From contig JAIXMF010000039.1 in assembly GCA_025201365.1 (NCBI GenBank), positions 1 through 61,988 on the forward strand: a stretch of 61,988 nt of DNA, written 5' to 3'. Within the stretch, counting starts at the first letter, position 1. Each line of letters opens with the position of its first letter. The translations under genes and the position numbers were made by a program. The stretch is from Syncephalis plumigaleata (lineage: Eukaryota; Zoopagomycota; Zoopagomycetes; Zoopagales; Piptocephalidaceae). Shown in pieces: positions 43,824 through 55,797 of this stretch. The notes beneath the pieces are model-generated. The model was not told the origin of the DNA, made no database searches, and saw only the letters and a program-made list of their open reading frames with translations.

Positions 43824-45717
43824 ATGCTTTTCTCCTCTCAACTTAGTGCTAGTTTACTGGCTGCCGTGTTCGTATTGGGAATCGGTACAACATGGTCCGC
43901 CGGTGTTGTCGATGCCGAACATCATCGAGTGTGTGATGTGCCATTATATTGTCCGGGTCATTTCCTAGATGTTGTGCAATCGGCACATCTCGAGAAAGAC
44001 TCCAAGGTGAGCTAGGAACGAGAGCACGTATGATTAAGCGCATTATTTTACTTACTATTCTTGCTATTTCTGTTCAATGTACAGTATTTCGTCGATCAGC
44101 CTACGTCTAAACCATTGGCACAAGTACTCTCGGCCTTTAACGCATTACCCAAGAATCCAACCAAGGAGCAAGTGAAAGCTTTTGTGGATGCAAACTTCTT
44201 ACCACCGGGCACGGAAATCGCACCGGCTAACTTGGTAGACTATAAGGAAAATCCAAGTTTCCTCGCCGAAATCAAAGATGAAAATCTTCGTCGTTTTGCA
44301 CATGCTGTCCACAAAAAATGGAAGAATCTTGGGCGTGTTTTCCATAAAGATGCCATCTGCAGTGACTGCGTTTCCTCGGCATTGCCGGCACGACATCCGT
44401 TTGTCGTACCAGGAGGTCGTTTTCGTGAATTCTACTACTGGGACTCGTATTTTACCATAGAAGGCTTGCTGATCAGCGGACTAAATCAAACGGTCAAGGG
44501 CATGATTGAAAACGCCATGGATTATGTGAACGAGTATGGATTCGTACCTAATGGCGCACGTAAGTATTGATGGATTAGCAGTTGTATAATAATCATTAAC
44601 CATTATAATTCTAGGTATTTACTTCCTTAATCGATCACAACCACCATTCTTGACGCAAATGGTCCGATTATACGTTGATGCCACGAATGACACGGCATTC
44701 TTGCGGGAAGCATTACCTGTGTTGAAAAAGGAGCACGACTTTTGGATGCATAATCGTACGGTGACCGTGTCCGCTCCTGGTAAGCCGCAGGCTCGCCTTG
44801 CCGTTTATTCCGTCACCAATTATGAGCCGCGACCCGAGTCATGGCGCGAGGATAAGGAGATGGCCCAGAAACTACCGGAATCTCGTCGTCGTCAATATTT
44901 CGCCAACATGGCTAGCGGTGCCGAAAGTGGCTGGGACTACTCGTCACGTTGGCTCGCTGATGGTAAAACACTGCCCACTATTAATACAAATCAAATAGTA
45001 CCCGTCGAGCTGAACAGTCTACTTTACATGAACGAGCAAACCATTGCCGAGTTTGGCGAACGTACCGGTTGCAAACGTACCAAGGCCCGATATGAAGCGG
45101 CGGCAAAGACTCGCCTCGAGGCAATCGAGAACTACCTTTGGTCGGAGAAGGATGCGCAATGGTACGACTTCAACTTGACTAGTCAGCAGCAAAACGCGCA
45201 TTTCTACCCGTCGAATATCGTGCCACTTTGGGCGAACGCCATTGACCGACAGAAATTCACAAAGGAAGATGCAGCACGATTAGTGGCGAACATTAAGCCG
45301 TCTGTGGACTTACCGGGTGGTGCACCGACTTCCTTGGTGAAATCAGGTGAACAATGGGATTTCCCCAATGCCTGGCCACCTCTTGAACACTTTGTCGTGT
45401 ATGGCCTCAATAAAACCGGTGTACCTGAGGGTAGTGCATTGGCCGCATCTATCGCTCAGCGTTGGATCTCCTCTAATTATTGCGGCTGGCTTGTCACCGG
45501 TGGTGATGGTAAGAATGTCAAGAATAATGGAACACTCTTCGAGAAGTATGACGCAACTCATCTTGGTATTCCCGGTCTTGGTGGTGAATACGAGGTGCAG
45601 GAAGGATTTGGATGGACGAACGGTGTCGTTCTCTCTTTCCTTAGTCGTTTTGGTGATCGTCTTGAAGCACCAAAGGATTGCCCACCCATGCCAGCTTCCC
45701 TTCGTCTTCCCGCATAG
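43824..45717 (+). CDS. Secreted trehalase (GH37)
   Basis: Predicted 586-residue alpha,alpha-trehalase from three exons: 43824-44006, 44085-44559 and 44615-45717. It hydrolyses trehalose to two glucoses. A signal peptide covers residues 1-30 (LLAAVFVLGIGTTWSAG), so it should be extracellular or vacuolar, unlike the cytosolic neutral trehalases with Ca-binding regulatory regions. Family signatures are complete: PGGRFREFYYWDSY at about 170, ESGWDYSSRW with the likely catalytic Asp at about 327, QWDFPNAWPP at about 466, and the Glu-containing VQEGFGWTNG at about 546. An upstream in-frame TTG at 43800 was not used as start. The protein resembles animal and bacterial periplasmic-type GH37 enzymes in size. 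Confidence 0.94.
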
Positions 45718-48700
45718 ACGATAATGATGATATTGCTATTGTTCATTCGTAAGCATGCTCATTTTTGTATGCGTGCGTGTGTGTGTGTGTTAACTTGTCC
45801 TTTAACCGTTAGTTTACAATAAATTGTTTTATTATTGTTGGTAATTCTTATATATATATCTTATGAATATACCTAGATGCATTAGTATAGATGGTGTGCT
45901 ATGGAATATAGTTTCCATTTTATCGTGTTACTGAAAAGATTGCAACACTTTCCATTTGTGGTATTTTCTTTTGCAAATGATTGTTCAACTGGCATGAGCC
46001 ATCGTGTTAGGATGTGACAAACCATTGACGCATGTGACCATTCTTTTGCATATGCAAACCATTGACACATTTTGCAAGTAATACTTTCTTTCATTTGTAC
46101 TTGTTATACTATTAACATGCACCAGGTGATACAGTATAATTAGCATTGTATTGCGATGATTTAATAAATCATCATAGTCTATATACTTGTACGAGCAATG
46201 GATATAGAAGATACGGTCAAGTTGCAGTCTACGTATAAGTTGCATCGACATTTCCCAATGTGTCCGTGTACCACCAAGGATCCTTTAATTGTAATGCTGT
46301 ACACAATTAGGAAAGAATGCAAAAATCTATTTGGTGAATCGTTCACGCCGCCGTTATTTCTCTATCTGATTGGTGCGTCCATTAGCATCTATGCTCGGCT
46401 GTAAACACCTACTGATAACGTCCAGTCACTTGAGATGCTGATTGGCAAAGAATGTTCTTTGTTGTGCTAATAAGTCAATGCTCATTGTTTGTCTCTAATG
46501 GCATGGACAGATGAACGGCTGAACGCATGACTGTATTGACACTTGCACTCTCGTTCATCTATTAGACACGAGGTTCGATTACTGATCAAGAAGCGCATTG
46601 AATCCATTTTAGGCAGTGTTACGCTAACTCATTGTTAGTGACGCATTTCTGAATGTGCCAGCCAGAGGTATATATCTTTCCCTCCTCTGCATTGCCAGTG
46701 ACAAATGAATATCATGACTGTTGTTTCGCGTGAGAGATAACACGCACACGATTCAACTCTTATTACTCTTATTGTTATTATTGTGATTATAACGACGGTG
46801 TTGTGTCGATATACACGATATAACTCAATTGGTACAATTATATAAAGCAATACACGTATGTGTTAGATGTCATAAGTCATTAATCTTTATTCAGTATGTG
46901 TAATAAAGTGATATTTATATTAGACGTTAGTGTATGTAGTCCGGTAGTGGAACTACGGTAAGCAATTAAAAGGAGTGGCTGAGTAACTGTTAATTGCTGG
47001 ACTAGAGACGCAGGAGCAAGAAAAGTTGCTAGGACGTAGGGGTCCCAAAAGGGACTCAAGGAGAGGGCACAGATGCTCTGCATATTGACACTTCAACAGT
47101 TATTATAATTATGTTTATTTGTTGCTTTAAATCTCTCATCACCTTTGGAATGAGCTGATGCAATCACAGCTGTTTTTCTTCATTACGCATACTCAAATGA
47201 TTAGCAACATTCATTGTGTAGATTACCCGTGCCATTGCTATTGATAAAAAGTAGTGCTCTACTTTTTGTAAAATGTGTTGCCTTATTAAGCCTATACCTG
47301 TTTAAAAGCCTTCCATTTGCTTTCGAAGATGTCAATTAAGAATAGACCCTTTTTGTTTTACATTACAATTATGTGTTATCTCAATGATAATCCCACTCTT
47401 TGTTATACTATGCAAATGGCGATTCTAGCCTTAGCGTTCATACCATTAACGCAACGTTTTCTTCCTCATTGCTAAGGTGAGCACTGCGAGTAAGTGCATC
47501 AAATGTTTTATAATATGAAAATGCCGATGGGTGCTTATATTTGACAAACTAAACAACCATAACAACAGCAACAACAATGCATGCCTCGCTAACTAAAATA
47601 ACTAACAGGAATCCCTCGCATGCATGCTTAAAGGACTGCAGCTATGCTGTCTAGTAGTGTCGTGTAAATCGTTATATCCGGAATAGCTTGCGATACCAAT
47701 GCGTTTTTTTCTAACCAGCCACTTGGACGTACAAAAAGAAGCGCACATCTATACACCCTTACACCCTTACACGCGTGCATACGCTCACTCACTCACTCAC
47801 TCTCATAGTCTCATAGTCTCATAGTCTCATACTCGCATACTCTTACTTACTCGTCACGCACATTATCCAGTTCTTCTTAGTCGTCCTTGTTATTCTCTTT
47901 ATTATTATATACGTCTTCTTTATAATTTAATATCAACTCCATAGTTTCATACGTTTATACATATATCGCCTTTATCTTCTCTCTCAAACCTTCGTAATAC
48001 TGGCGTAAAACGTCGTTTCTTATGTATGAGCTATATTTAATTAACTTATCTATTAGCAAGGCTGGTTCACGGTAAGTTATTAAGAGCACTGCTGTATATC
48101 CGGGCTACAACCACGTCTCGAGAATAAACGCAACCGTCTAGCGACAATGAACACTATTGTTCAGCTTGCTCAACGTGAAGCGGACATGAATATATGGATA
48201 CGGGCTTCATTATTCTCGTCTCGCTTTACAATACGATGTTTGGCCAAAAATAATCATAATAGGTTTCAACAATTGGCGATTTCATTCAGTACTAGTATTA
48301 TTCTTGTTGCTATTCAATGACAGTCCTTTACATAGCGAAGCTGCTTGTCTGGCGGTCAGTACCCGACAGTGATAGTATACAATGATACATCCAACGGGAT
48401 TGGCTATTGTGTGGATGGTCGTTTGTTACAATATTATCTCTGTCCATTAATATATCAGCGCTATCTTTAATTAGAACGAGTATACTAATAGCACGCTAAC
48501 TCTTTGTTCAAAGAAAAAAATAGGCACTGGTCTTTCTGCATCATCTTGGTATTCCACGTTTTTTTTCAGCTAGGTAAATATTGTGTGGCATTGGCGTGTG
48601 GACTTCTTTGTTTCAACTTGGCGTTGTTACGCTGCTTGTAGATCTAATCAAAGCCACTCTTAACTTCATTATTTCTTTGTTCATCGCTATTTACCACTGG

Positions 48701-49441
48701 AAATTGTAGCACAAACGAGCTGATACTTCTATGTTCGTGAAGACGTCAAATGCTATGTGTTAACTATTGTGGTGCTCATTACACTGGCCAGTGAACTGCC
48801 TATATATAAGTTGTGCATTTCTACTGCTACTCCGGCTTGATCTTCATAACATCATCGCCACCGATAAATTACCTATAACTAAACATCAGTAAATCGCTAA
48901 ACTCTACCTCACTTGTCGATACTTACCTCGCGTAGTATTTATTCGTTCCAATCGTATAGCGTCAGACCCCTTGATACTAAGTGTGTTCAACGTGTAATCC
49001 GTTACAATTACCCGAGAGACAGCACCACAAGAAGGATAATTCCGTAAGTTATCAGAGTGGATTATCGGGATTATTCCCGCAACATGACATTGCAAGCTCG
49101 GTATTACTTTCATTATTGCACTTAGTAGAACCGGGTATTGCTAAATTGCATGGGACATGGCTAGTACGACCTATGGCCAGTGTTAGGAGTGGTTGTACGC
49201 GTGCATACGTGTGTGTGTGTGTGTGTGTGTGTGGATGTGTGGGTGTGATTGATGCCAATGTCCGTTATTTGCAAACAACCGCATCAGGGTCTATCCTTGT
49301 CACAAGACTTCCGCATAAGCACAAATCAGTTGCGGCATTGTCACCTTGTGTTATAATTAGGCTAACAGGTTTTCTCTATATCCATCCTCTTGTCATTGTT
49401 TACATTCTATAGATAGCTCAAGATATTAAATATCAATAATA
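45718..49441. other. 3.7 kb without a clear gene
   Basis: Simple repeats include GT near 45776-45790, CTCATAGT repeats near 47800-47835 and GT at about 49209-49232. A 68-codon frame at 46198-46404 and a 67-codon minus frame at 46880-47083 lack domains. The last kilobase is probably the velvet gene promoter and leader. Confidence 0.45.
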
Positions 49442-52060
49442 ATGGTTTATTGCAAGGAAGAAGACCGCCACAATGCCGAGGCTTCTCGTAGTCTGCCCGT
49501 ACACAACGAGCAGAACATGAATAGCATGCCTAGGCATAATGCTCCTTACACCGGAAGTGATCAAGGACCATATGGTCATACAAGACCAGACATGGTTGGT
49601 CCTCACGTGCATGGTGGTGACGTGCCAATTCCTGGTCGATCCGACCAATTGCCTCGTTCGCACTATCCTGTTGCCGGACCCGGTCCCACTCATGGTCGTT
49701 GGCTAATTGGAAAATCGCCGCCAAAGCAACCGCAGTATGCACCAGCTGATTCGTATGAGCATCATCCAGTTCTTTGGACTCAGGCGGTCGAGCAGCATCC
49801 CCCTCCTATGATCTATCCGTCCCATCCACTCCAATACCATGCACAACCGCCACCACCACAACCACCATCTAATCCACCGTTAAACACTAGTCTACCGCCT
49901 ATTAATACAATGATTTCACCGCAACCGCAGCCTCATCCGATCCATAGAGCAGCGACTTATCCTTCAGCACAAGGGCATGATCTCGCACAGTATTCAAGAC
50001 ATGCATTGGTTAGGCGTGATCACCCATCACCTCATGGATACGTTCACAATTACCAACAAGGAACTAGTCATACGCATGGATTTCATGAAGGTCATGGTCA
50101 TATGGATATAAGAAGGCAACAACAGCCACAATATCATCATCATCATCATCATCATTCGCAGCCTTCGCATGCAACAGTAAATCATTACTCGGAAGCTCAT
50201 CACGGGAAATATTACAGTTCTGCAATGCAGGTGTCCATGCATCCACACCAGCACACTCAACAGGTTTACCAGGCTCCGGTCGTACCGCGGCCTATTTCCG
50301 ACACGCAGGTTCAGACGGTCGACCGTTACACTCGTGAAGGACAGGTGTACGCTCATCCGTATCAGCACAATGAGCAAGCCCATCCTACTCATGCGCCGCA
50401 AGAAACTACCACTAATAACGGGCGTGGTAGGGTCGTCTATTCTCCCGATGGTTCTCCTGGTTATGAATCATCTTACGGTAAACAGAAATGGTATAGAATG
50501 AAGCCATATGATAGTAAGCCTCTGGAGTAAGTATGCATTTACGTTAATAGCATCATGGTGCTAATCGTGTTTACCGGTAGATACACCATAACTATAGAGC
50601 AGCAACCTATACATGGACGTGTCTATGTCACTAAAGATGGGAGTAAGTATTGTCTCGACACGACTCTATTGATAATGCGCCAACTTAGGCTAACACGTTC
50701 ATGCATCAGACGATCGACGACCTTTAGATCCATTACCTATTGTTAGTGTGGCTGCCCTCAATTCCGACGATGAGTATGTAGAGGAAAGATATCGTATTAT
50801 GTTGTGATAAAACTAATCTCGAATCATATAGCTCCTATATGGATAATCCGTATCTTTCCGTGCAAGCGTATCTTATTAATGCGCGTGATTCAAAACCAGC
50901 TAGAGCTGGCAAGGGCAAAGCTGTATTCATCGGAAATAGCTCGCATACAGGCGCGCCCGCAACTTACTTAGATGAGAGTGAGTATTACTCTGTACAAGTA
51001 CGGGATATACCATCGAACTAACAAGTCATTTAGCCAAGCTCTACTTTGCCATATCCGACATCTCTGTTCGTCTCGTAGGCAAATTCCGTCTTAAACTAGT
51101 GCTTTATGAACAGATTGGGTAAGCTTCGATTATCGTTACGATGGTTTGCATTGTTGCTAATCGTTTATTGAACTAGTAATGAATGTCGAAAGCTTGCTGT
51201 GGCTCAAACGAACGTTTTCACCGTTTATCCAGCGCGAGATTTTCCTGGCATGTTTAGTAAGTGTATATTTCTTTAGTTCATAGAGAAAACACACAACAGT
51301 AGCAATGACAACTAGTACTAACGCACGATTTTAGAGTCCTCACCGCTTACGTGTGCCCTTGCCGAACAAGGATTCCACATAAGGATTCGGAAACATGATC
51401 GTATTATATTGTAAGGAAACACATGAAATAACATTAGCTTATAGTTGATGCACGAGAACTAATAAGAGAGTATAGGAGCAAGCGTAAACGCTCATTAAGT
51501 GTCGAAGATGATTATACGCCAGCTGATTCGGTTGACGGGGATGACACCGAGCGGCAAGAGGAATACAGCGACTCGTCGGATACAGAGAGGCCGATCATAC
51601 CATCCAAACGAGCAAAGTAGGTGGTTATTGCAATTGAGGTAGTTAATATGAGCAACTCATCATACTAATTGATATGTATATATCATATTTATAACCATTA
51701 CATCCGTGTATCTATTCATCTATCTGTCTATCTATTAATAGGAATAAGCGTGCTTCTACCACTAAGCGGCAAAGTACGGGTGAACATAGCGCTTCGCAAT
51801 CTACAGTTATTCATGTTGTTGGTGAATTGTGTGCCGAGAGCGATCAAGGCGAAGAAGGAGAAGAAGGAGAAGACGGTGATAGCAGTCCAAGGAGATACAG
51901 CATACCTGGAACGCCAATTCCATGCCAGATATCCTCTTCTGACGTGGAGGACAATTTATTTAGACTTGGTCAATATGAGTTGGAAACCGAACCGAGCTAC
52001 GAGTCTCCTCTGCCAACCAATCATGATTCTACTGGCGAGTCCTCAACCGCTGATGCCTAG
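49442..52060 (+). CDS. Velvet-domain transcriptional regulator
   Basis: Predicted 685-residue protein from nine exons: 49442-50526, 50581-50642, 50710-50773, 50832-50977, 51034-51118, 51177-51256, 51335-51410, 51476-51616 and 51742-52060. The first 361 residues are one disordered exon rich in His, Pro, Gln and Tyr, with a run of eight His. The velvet domain then spans about 362-540, spread over small exons: YTITIEQQPIHGRVYVTK, RRPLDPLPIVSVAAL, YMDNPYLSVQAYLINAR, YFAISDISVRLVGKFRLKL and FTVYPARDFPGMF, ending GFHIRIRK. The tail has basic SKRKRS and SKRAKKNKR segments and a Glu/Gly-rich acidic block. Velvet proteins bind DNA through a Rel-like fold and link development with secondary metabolism. 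Which subtype (VeA, VelB, VelC, VosA) is uncertain. Confidence 0.9.
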
Positions 52061-52502
52061 GAGAGTGCCGACCATTATGATTGCACCGTTGTTCTCGTAT
52101 CATTCGCCAATTAACTAGTATCATTTTTATTGCGAGAATGCACACGAGTCCATGGAAACAAATAACTATTACATAGACACGACCTTCTTACGACCTATTC
52201 CCTCTTTTCCTTTTTAGTTGGCATTATTCACTTTAAGAATAGCCATCTTATGGTTACTTTTCTGGCCGTTTACGTATTATTTCTCGATTTCATTTCTATT
52301 GCATCGGCATAGTTGCCTCTTTTGGCTTTTTTATCTCAACATAAGCAAACCATACTAGTCTCTTATTAGACTGGAATATACGTGCAGCGTATCATTTATT
52401 AAATAAATAACAACTTTTTCATTTCAAACTATTGCTTCAATGTCAAATATTTATTTATTTAGCTATTCAACTATCAAAAGTAACGAGTATACCTCGATAG
52501 AA
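52061..52502. other. Intergenic region between convergent genes
   Basis: 3' flanks of the velvet gene (plus) and GDSL gene 1 (minus). AT-rich, no gene seen. Confidence 0.5.
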
Positions 52503-53417
52503 TCAAACGATATGGCTTGACAGCAGTAAGTCCTCTAATAGTAATTCATGGCCACGTGTAGTCGGATGGAACATGTCCCAGAAGAAGTACTCTGTCGGAT
52601 TAGCACATCGAGTCTTTCTATCCTGGCTGAGACAAGAGGCAACGGTGTTCTTTAGGTTGTACTGGTCGCTCTTTGATATCACATTGACCATGTAGTTTTT
52701 AAAGTCAAAGTAGTACAGCTTAATGTCCGAATGTTGTTTGCGATACTCTGCAAGTCGCGTCTTTAGTAGTTTATTGTGTGCTGTGCTAGTCTTCTCGACG
52801 GCCGTCTGCACCGGCTTAGGCTGCGATAGGAAGTATGGCGTCAGTTCCATGGCGGCAACACCGAATACTAGGACATTACGTGCACCTAGTTTGTACAGGC
52901 TATCGACGGAATCGACCACGTTACCGACACATTCGCTAATGAACGTGGTATTAGTGTCCATTTTAGGTCCTGCCGTGTAGATGTAATCGTTGTTCGCGGG
53001 CTCGATAATATGCAAGGCATGCTTGATCTTCTTTTCCTTAGACGTCTGCTTGCCTGCGTACAGCTTTGTCACTTGGTCGTGAATACTTGGCACGGGCACA
53101 TTAGCATCGGAGGACACGCTTGGAACTAGACGATCATCGGTAGTGGCACCGCCATACGCGTAGTCCTCTACCGATGGATGGAATTTGCTTTGCAATTGGT
53201 CAATCCATATTGGACCGTTGCTGTAGCGTCCTTGATAGAAGAGATCGGGATCAGGATATGCTCCCTTGGTCAGTCGGAAAGCATTGCCATTGTCGGACAC
53301 GCTGTTGCCGAAGACAATGACATTATTGTAGGTATTTACATTGAGTGCTCCGGCGATAGCTGTCGCCTTTATGGAAGCAAGTAGAACAGAGGCAATAGTA
53401 AACGACGAGGAGTACAT
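52503..53417 (-). CDS. Secreted GDSL/SGNH hydrolase-like protein with altered motifs (GDSL gene 1)
   Basis: Single-exon frame of 304 residues with a signal peptide (about 1-22). It has the SGNH layout: block I VIVFGNSVSDNGN at about 33-45, block II YSNGPIWIDQL and YAYGGATTDD, block III IIEPANNDYIY at about 138-148, and block V DMFHPTTRGH near the end, keeping Ser39, the Asp-His pair and the block III Asn. Block I has Asn38 where GDSL has Asp, and block III has PANND instead of GGND. Family members hydrolyse esters or lipids outside the cell. Unlike the other three copies here it has no intron. It may be active with changed specificity, or a non-enzymatic relative. Confidence 0.87.
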   Translation of the reverse strand: MYSSSFTIASVLLASIKATAIAGALNVNTYNNVIVFGNSVSDNGNAFRLTKGAYPDPDLFYQGRYSNGPIWIDQLQSKFHPSVEDYAYGGATTDDRLVPSVSSDANVPVPSIHDQVTKLYAGKQTSKEKKIKHALHIIEPANNDYIYTAGPKMDTNTTFISECVGNVVDSVDSLYKLGARNVLVFGVAAMELTPYFLSQPKPVQTAVEKTSTAHNKLLKTRLAEYRKQHSDIKLYYFDFKNYMVNVISKSDQYNLKNTVASCLSQDRKTRCANPTEYFFWDMFHPTTRGHELLLEDLLLSSHIV

Positions 53418-54394
53418 GGTGAAGTGTGAATAGCCTTTGCGGAAGCGATACGCTCAAGTTGCCGTATTTTATGAGGATATCATGCCATGCCCTTAGCTTA
53501 TCATTCGGCAATTACGCATGCATAATGGAACCAATTAAAGGTGTGGTTACGCGTTTGAAGTAAGAAATTGTAGAAAATCTCGGCATTGCTATATTTAGCC
53601 ATTCTGTTACTGTATTCGTCATTCTTGCTACTTTTATGCTTTTCTAAGCTTACTTTATGATTAATAATAGATTGCTATACAAATTGACTAGATTATAAAT
53701 TTAGCGATATACTTGACAAGTAGTATTCATACGATAGATCAGCTATTAATAGTCGGCGCTCAATTGATCAATGCGCTACATTCGACGCTGTAATTTATAT
53801 GAGGATCTTTGTTTGCATTGCTTCAACGCTACATTATATATATTCTGTGATTATTTATTAGCATGCTACTAATGAATACATGTACTCTTTGTGTGTATGT
53901 GATTGCTGCGGAAACAAACACATGCAAACAAACAAGCCGAATATCAGGGGGGGGGAGGGTCATTCTCCAGCTTATTTGGCAAATGCAAATAATTACTTGC
54001 CAACCTAGATCCACCAGTATATTTGTTGCTTCATAAGAGGCGTTAGCTTAGCCCCCGCAACAAGGTTGGTAGGCAAGTAAGCTTTGTCTATTTAAATTAG
54101 TATTTAACCTAGGTAACCAAAAATATAGTGGTGTAATATGCTAAAGACAACGAGTGGCAATGACAGATAGGTAGTCGACAGAGAGACAGACTGATAGTTA
54201 GGCAGTCAGACCGGCAGCCAGGCAGTCAAGCAGCCAGGTAGACAGATAGGCAGAAAGAGTGACGGTTTCAACCGGTCACATCAACAGATTCCTCGTAATT
54301 ACCTTGCAACACGGTTAGCCGTTCCATTAATCGTATCGTCCTACTCTCAACTGAACATAATTGCCGATACTCGCAGTAACACGGAGCAATACTG
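53418..54394. other. Divergent intergenic region between GDSL genes 1 and 2
   Basis: Should contain promoters in both directions. A degenerate run of CAGNCAG/CAGATAG-like units occupies about 54165-54260. No gene seen. Confidence 0.5.
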
Positions 54395-55677
54395 ATGGCT
54401 TTCAAAGTAAAGGCCCCGTGGCCTGTTTGCTGGCCACATCGTAGAGCGATATTGCTATTGAGCGCGAGACTATTCCTAGTATTGCTGCTATTGTCGCAGG
54501 TATGGGCGAAGGCGACAGCCTACCAGATAGCCATGCAAACCGATCTCACGACAGAGCGAGCGATTATCTCGCGTCTAATGATCGATGGCGCCACGGATGG
54601 CACGATCGTTTGGCCGATTCTCTCGCCAACCACTTATTTCAATACAACGCCCATTACTCACGCGAAAAGCGAAATACTCGATGGTAACGGGTGGTTCCCC
54701 AAACGCATGGTAGTATTCGGTGATAGTATGAGTGATAATGGCAATTTCTTTCGGCGTAGCCTTAACTTCTATCCGCCCAACTACTGCTACTTCTCGGGAC
54801 GCTTTAGTAACGGACCAGTTTGGGTGGATCGACTGGCCGAGCTTATCGACGGTCTAGAGGTGGAGAACTACGCGTTTGGCGGTGCCGTGACCAGCGAGGG
54901 TTTATTACCCACGAAAATACCATTAGCCAAGGACATTATTCCTAGTGTTACCGATCAAGTGAATCAGGTAAGATGCTGCCATACAATCGTTATTCTTACT
55001 ACGATCGTTATGATACATTGCTTAACAGAATGCTACCATTTCATTAGCTCTATCTTAGTGGTATACCGGAGATAAGCGTGGACAATGTTACGAAAGCTGA
55101 AGTACACGCGGATAACACGTTATACGTGATTTGGGCCGGTGGCAATGACTATTTCGAATTGATTAAGCGGGACGACGTCGAGGAACGTATCGCGGAACAT
55201 CCTCGTCTAGTGATAGATACGCTGCTAAAAGCGGTGGACGCATTGTACGCACGAGCTGGGGCTCGTCGTTTCCTTCTGATCAATCTGCCGGCAATGGATT
55301 TTATGCCGCGATTCCTAAGTGACGACATGAAAACCAGTGCCAATGAACTGCACCAGCTGGTGAATAGTCATAACCAGCTACTAAGCGAGAGTATCGGACT
55401 AGCATCGGATCGCTGGCCGAAATCCAATGTCCAAATGCTTGACGCGCACTCGATGATGACGCGTGTACGAGCATCGCCCAAGAAGTACGGGTTCACCGAT
55501 GTGTCCACCGCTTGCATGAAACCGCGAGCTTGGGGCTTCCTAGGCGGTAGGGTGTGCCGTGACCCGCATCAGCATTTCTTCTGGGATGACGTGCATCCAG
55601 GTTGGAGGGCGCACATGCTATGCGCCGAGACCATTTATAAACTATTTCGCGATAAGCCCGAGCTATTCCAGCTCTAA
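54395..55677 (+). CDS. Secreted GDSL/SGNH hydrolase (GDSL gene 2)
   Basis: Predicted 400-residue protein from exons 54395-54967 and 55048-55677. A hydrophobic N-terminal segment (about 18-38) acts as signal peptide or anchor, followed by an extra stretch of about 65 residues not seen in the other copies. Catalytic blocks are complete: VVFGDSMSDNGN with Ser111, RFSNGPVWVDRL, YAFGGAVTSEG, IWAGGNDYF and DDVHPGWRAH. It is the only one of the four paralogues with all canonical residues. Predicted esterase/lipase of the plant- and fungus-type GDSL group; substrate unknown. The single intron lies at the same place (after a QVNQ or QVED-like motif) as in gene 3, supporting common descent. Confidence 0.9.
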
Positions 55678-55797
55678 TTGGGGGCGCTCCTTTTTCTTCT
55701 CTCTCCGACATTATCATGTCTCTACACAATACATTGTAATAAAATAGTATCATTCGATCTTAAACAATGTAAAATATTTTATATAACTATGTGCTAG

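Noticed and set aside
46198-46404. Small 68-residue gene
   Set aside because: No recognisable motif and no promoter or splice evidence; within the expected length for chance in AT-rich DNA.
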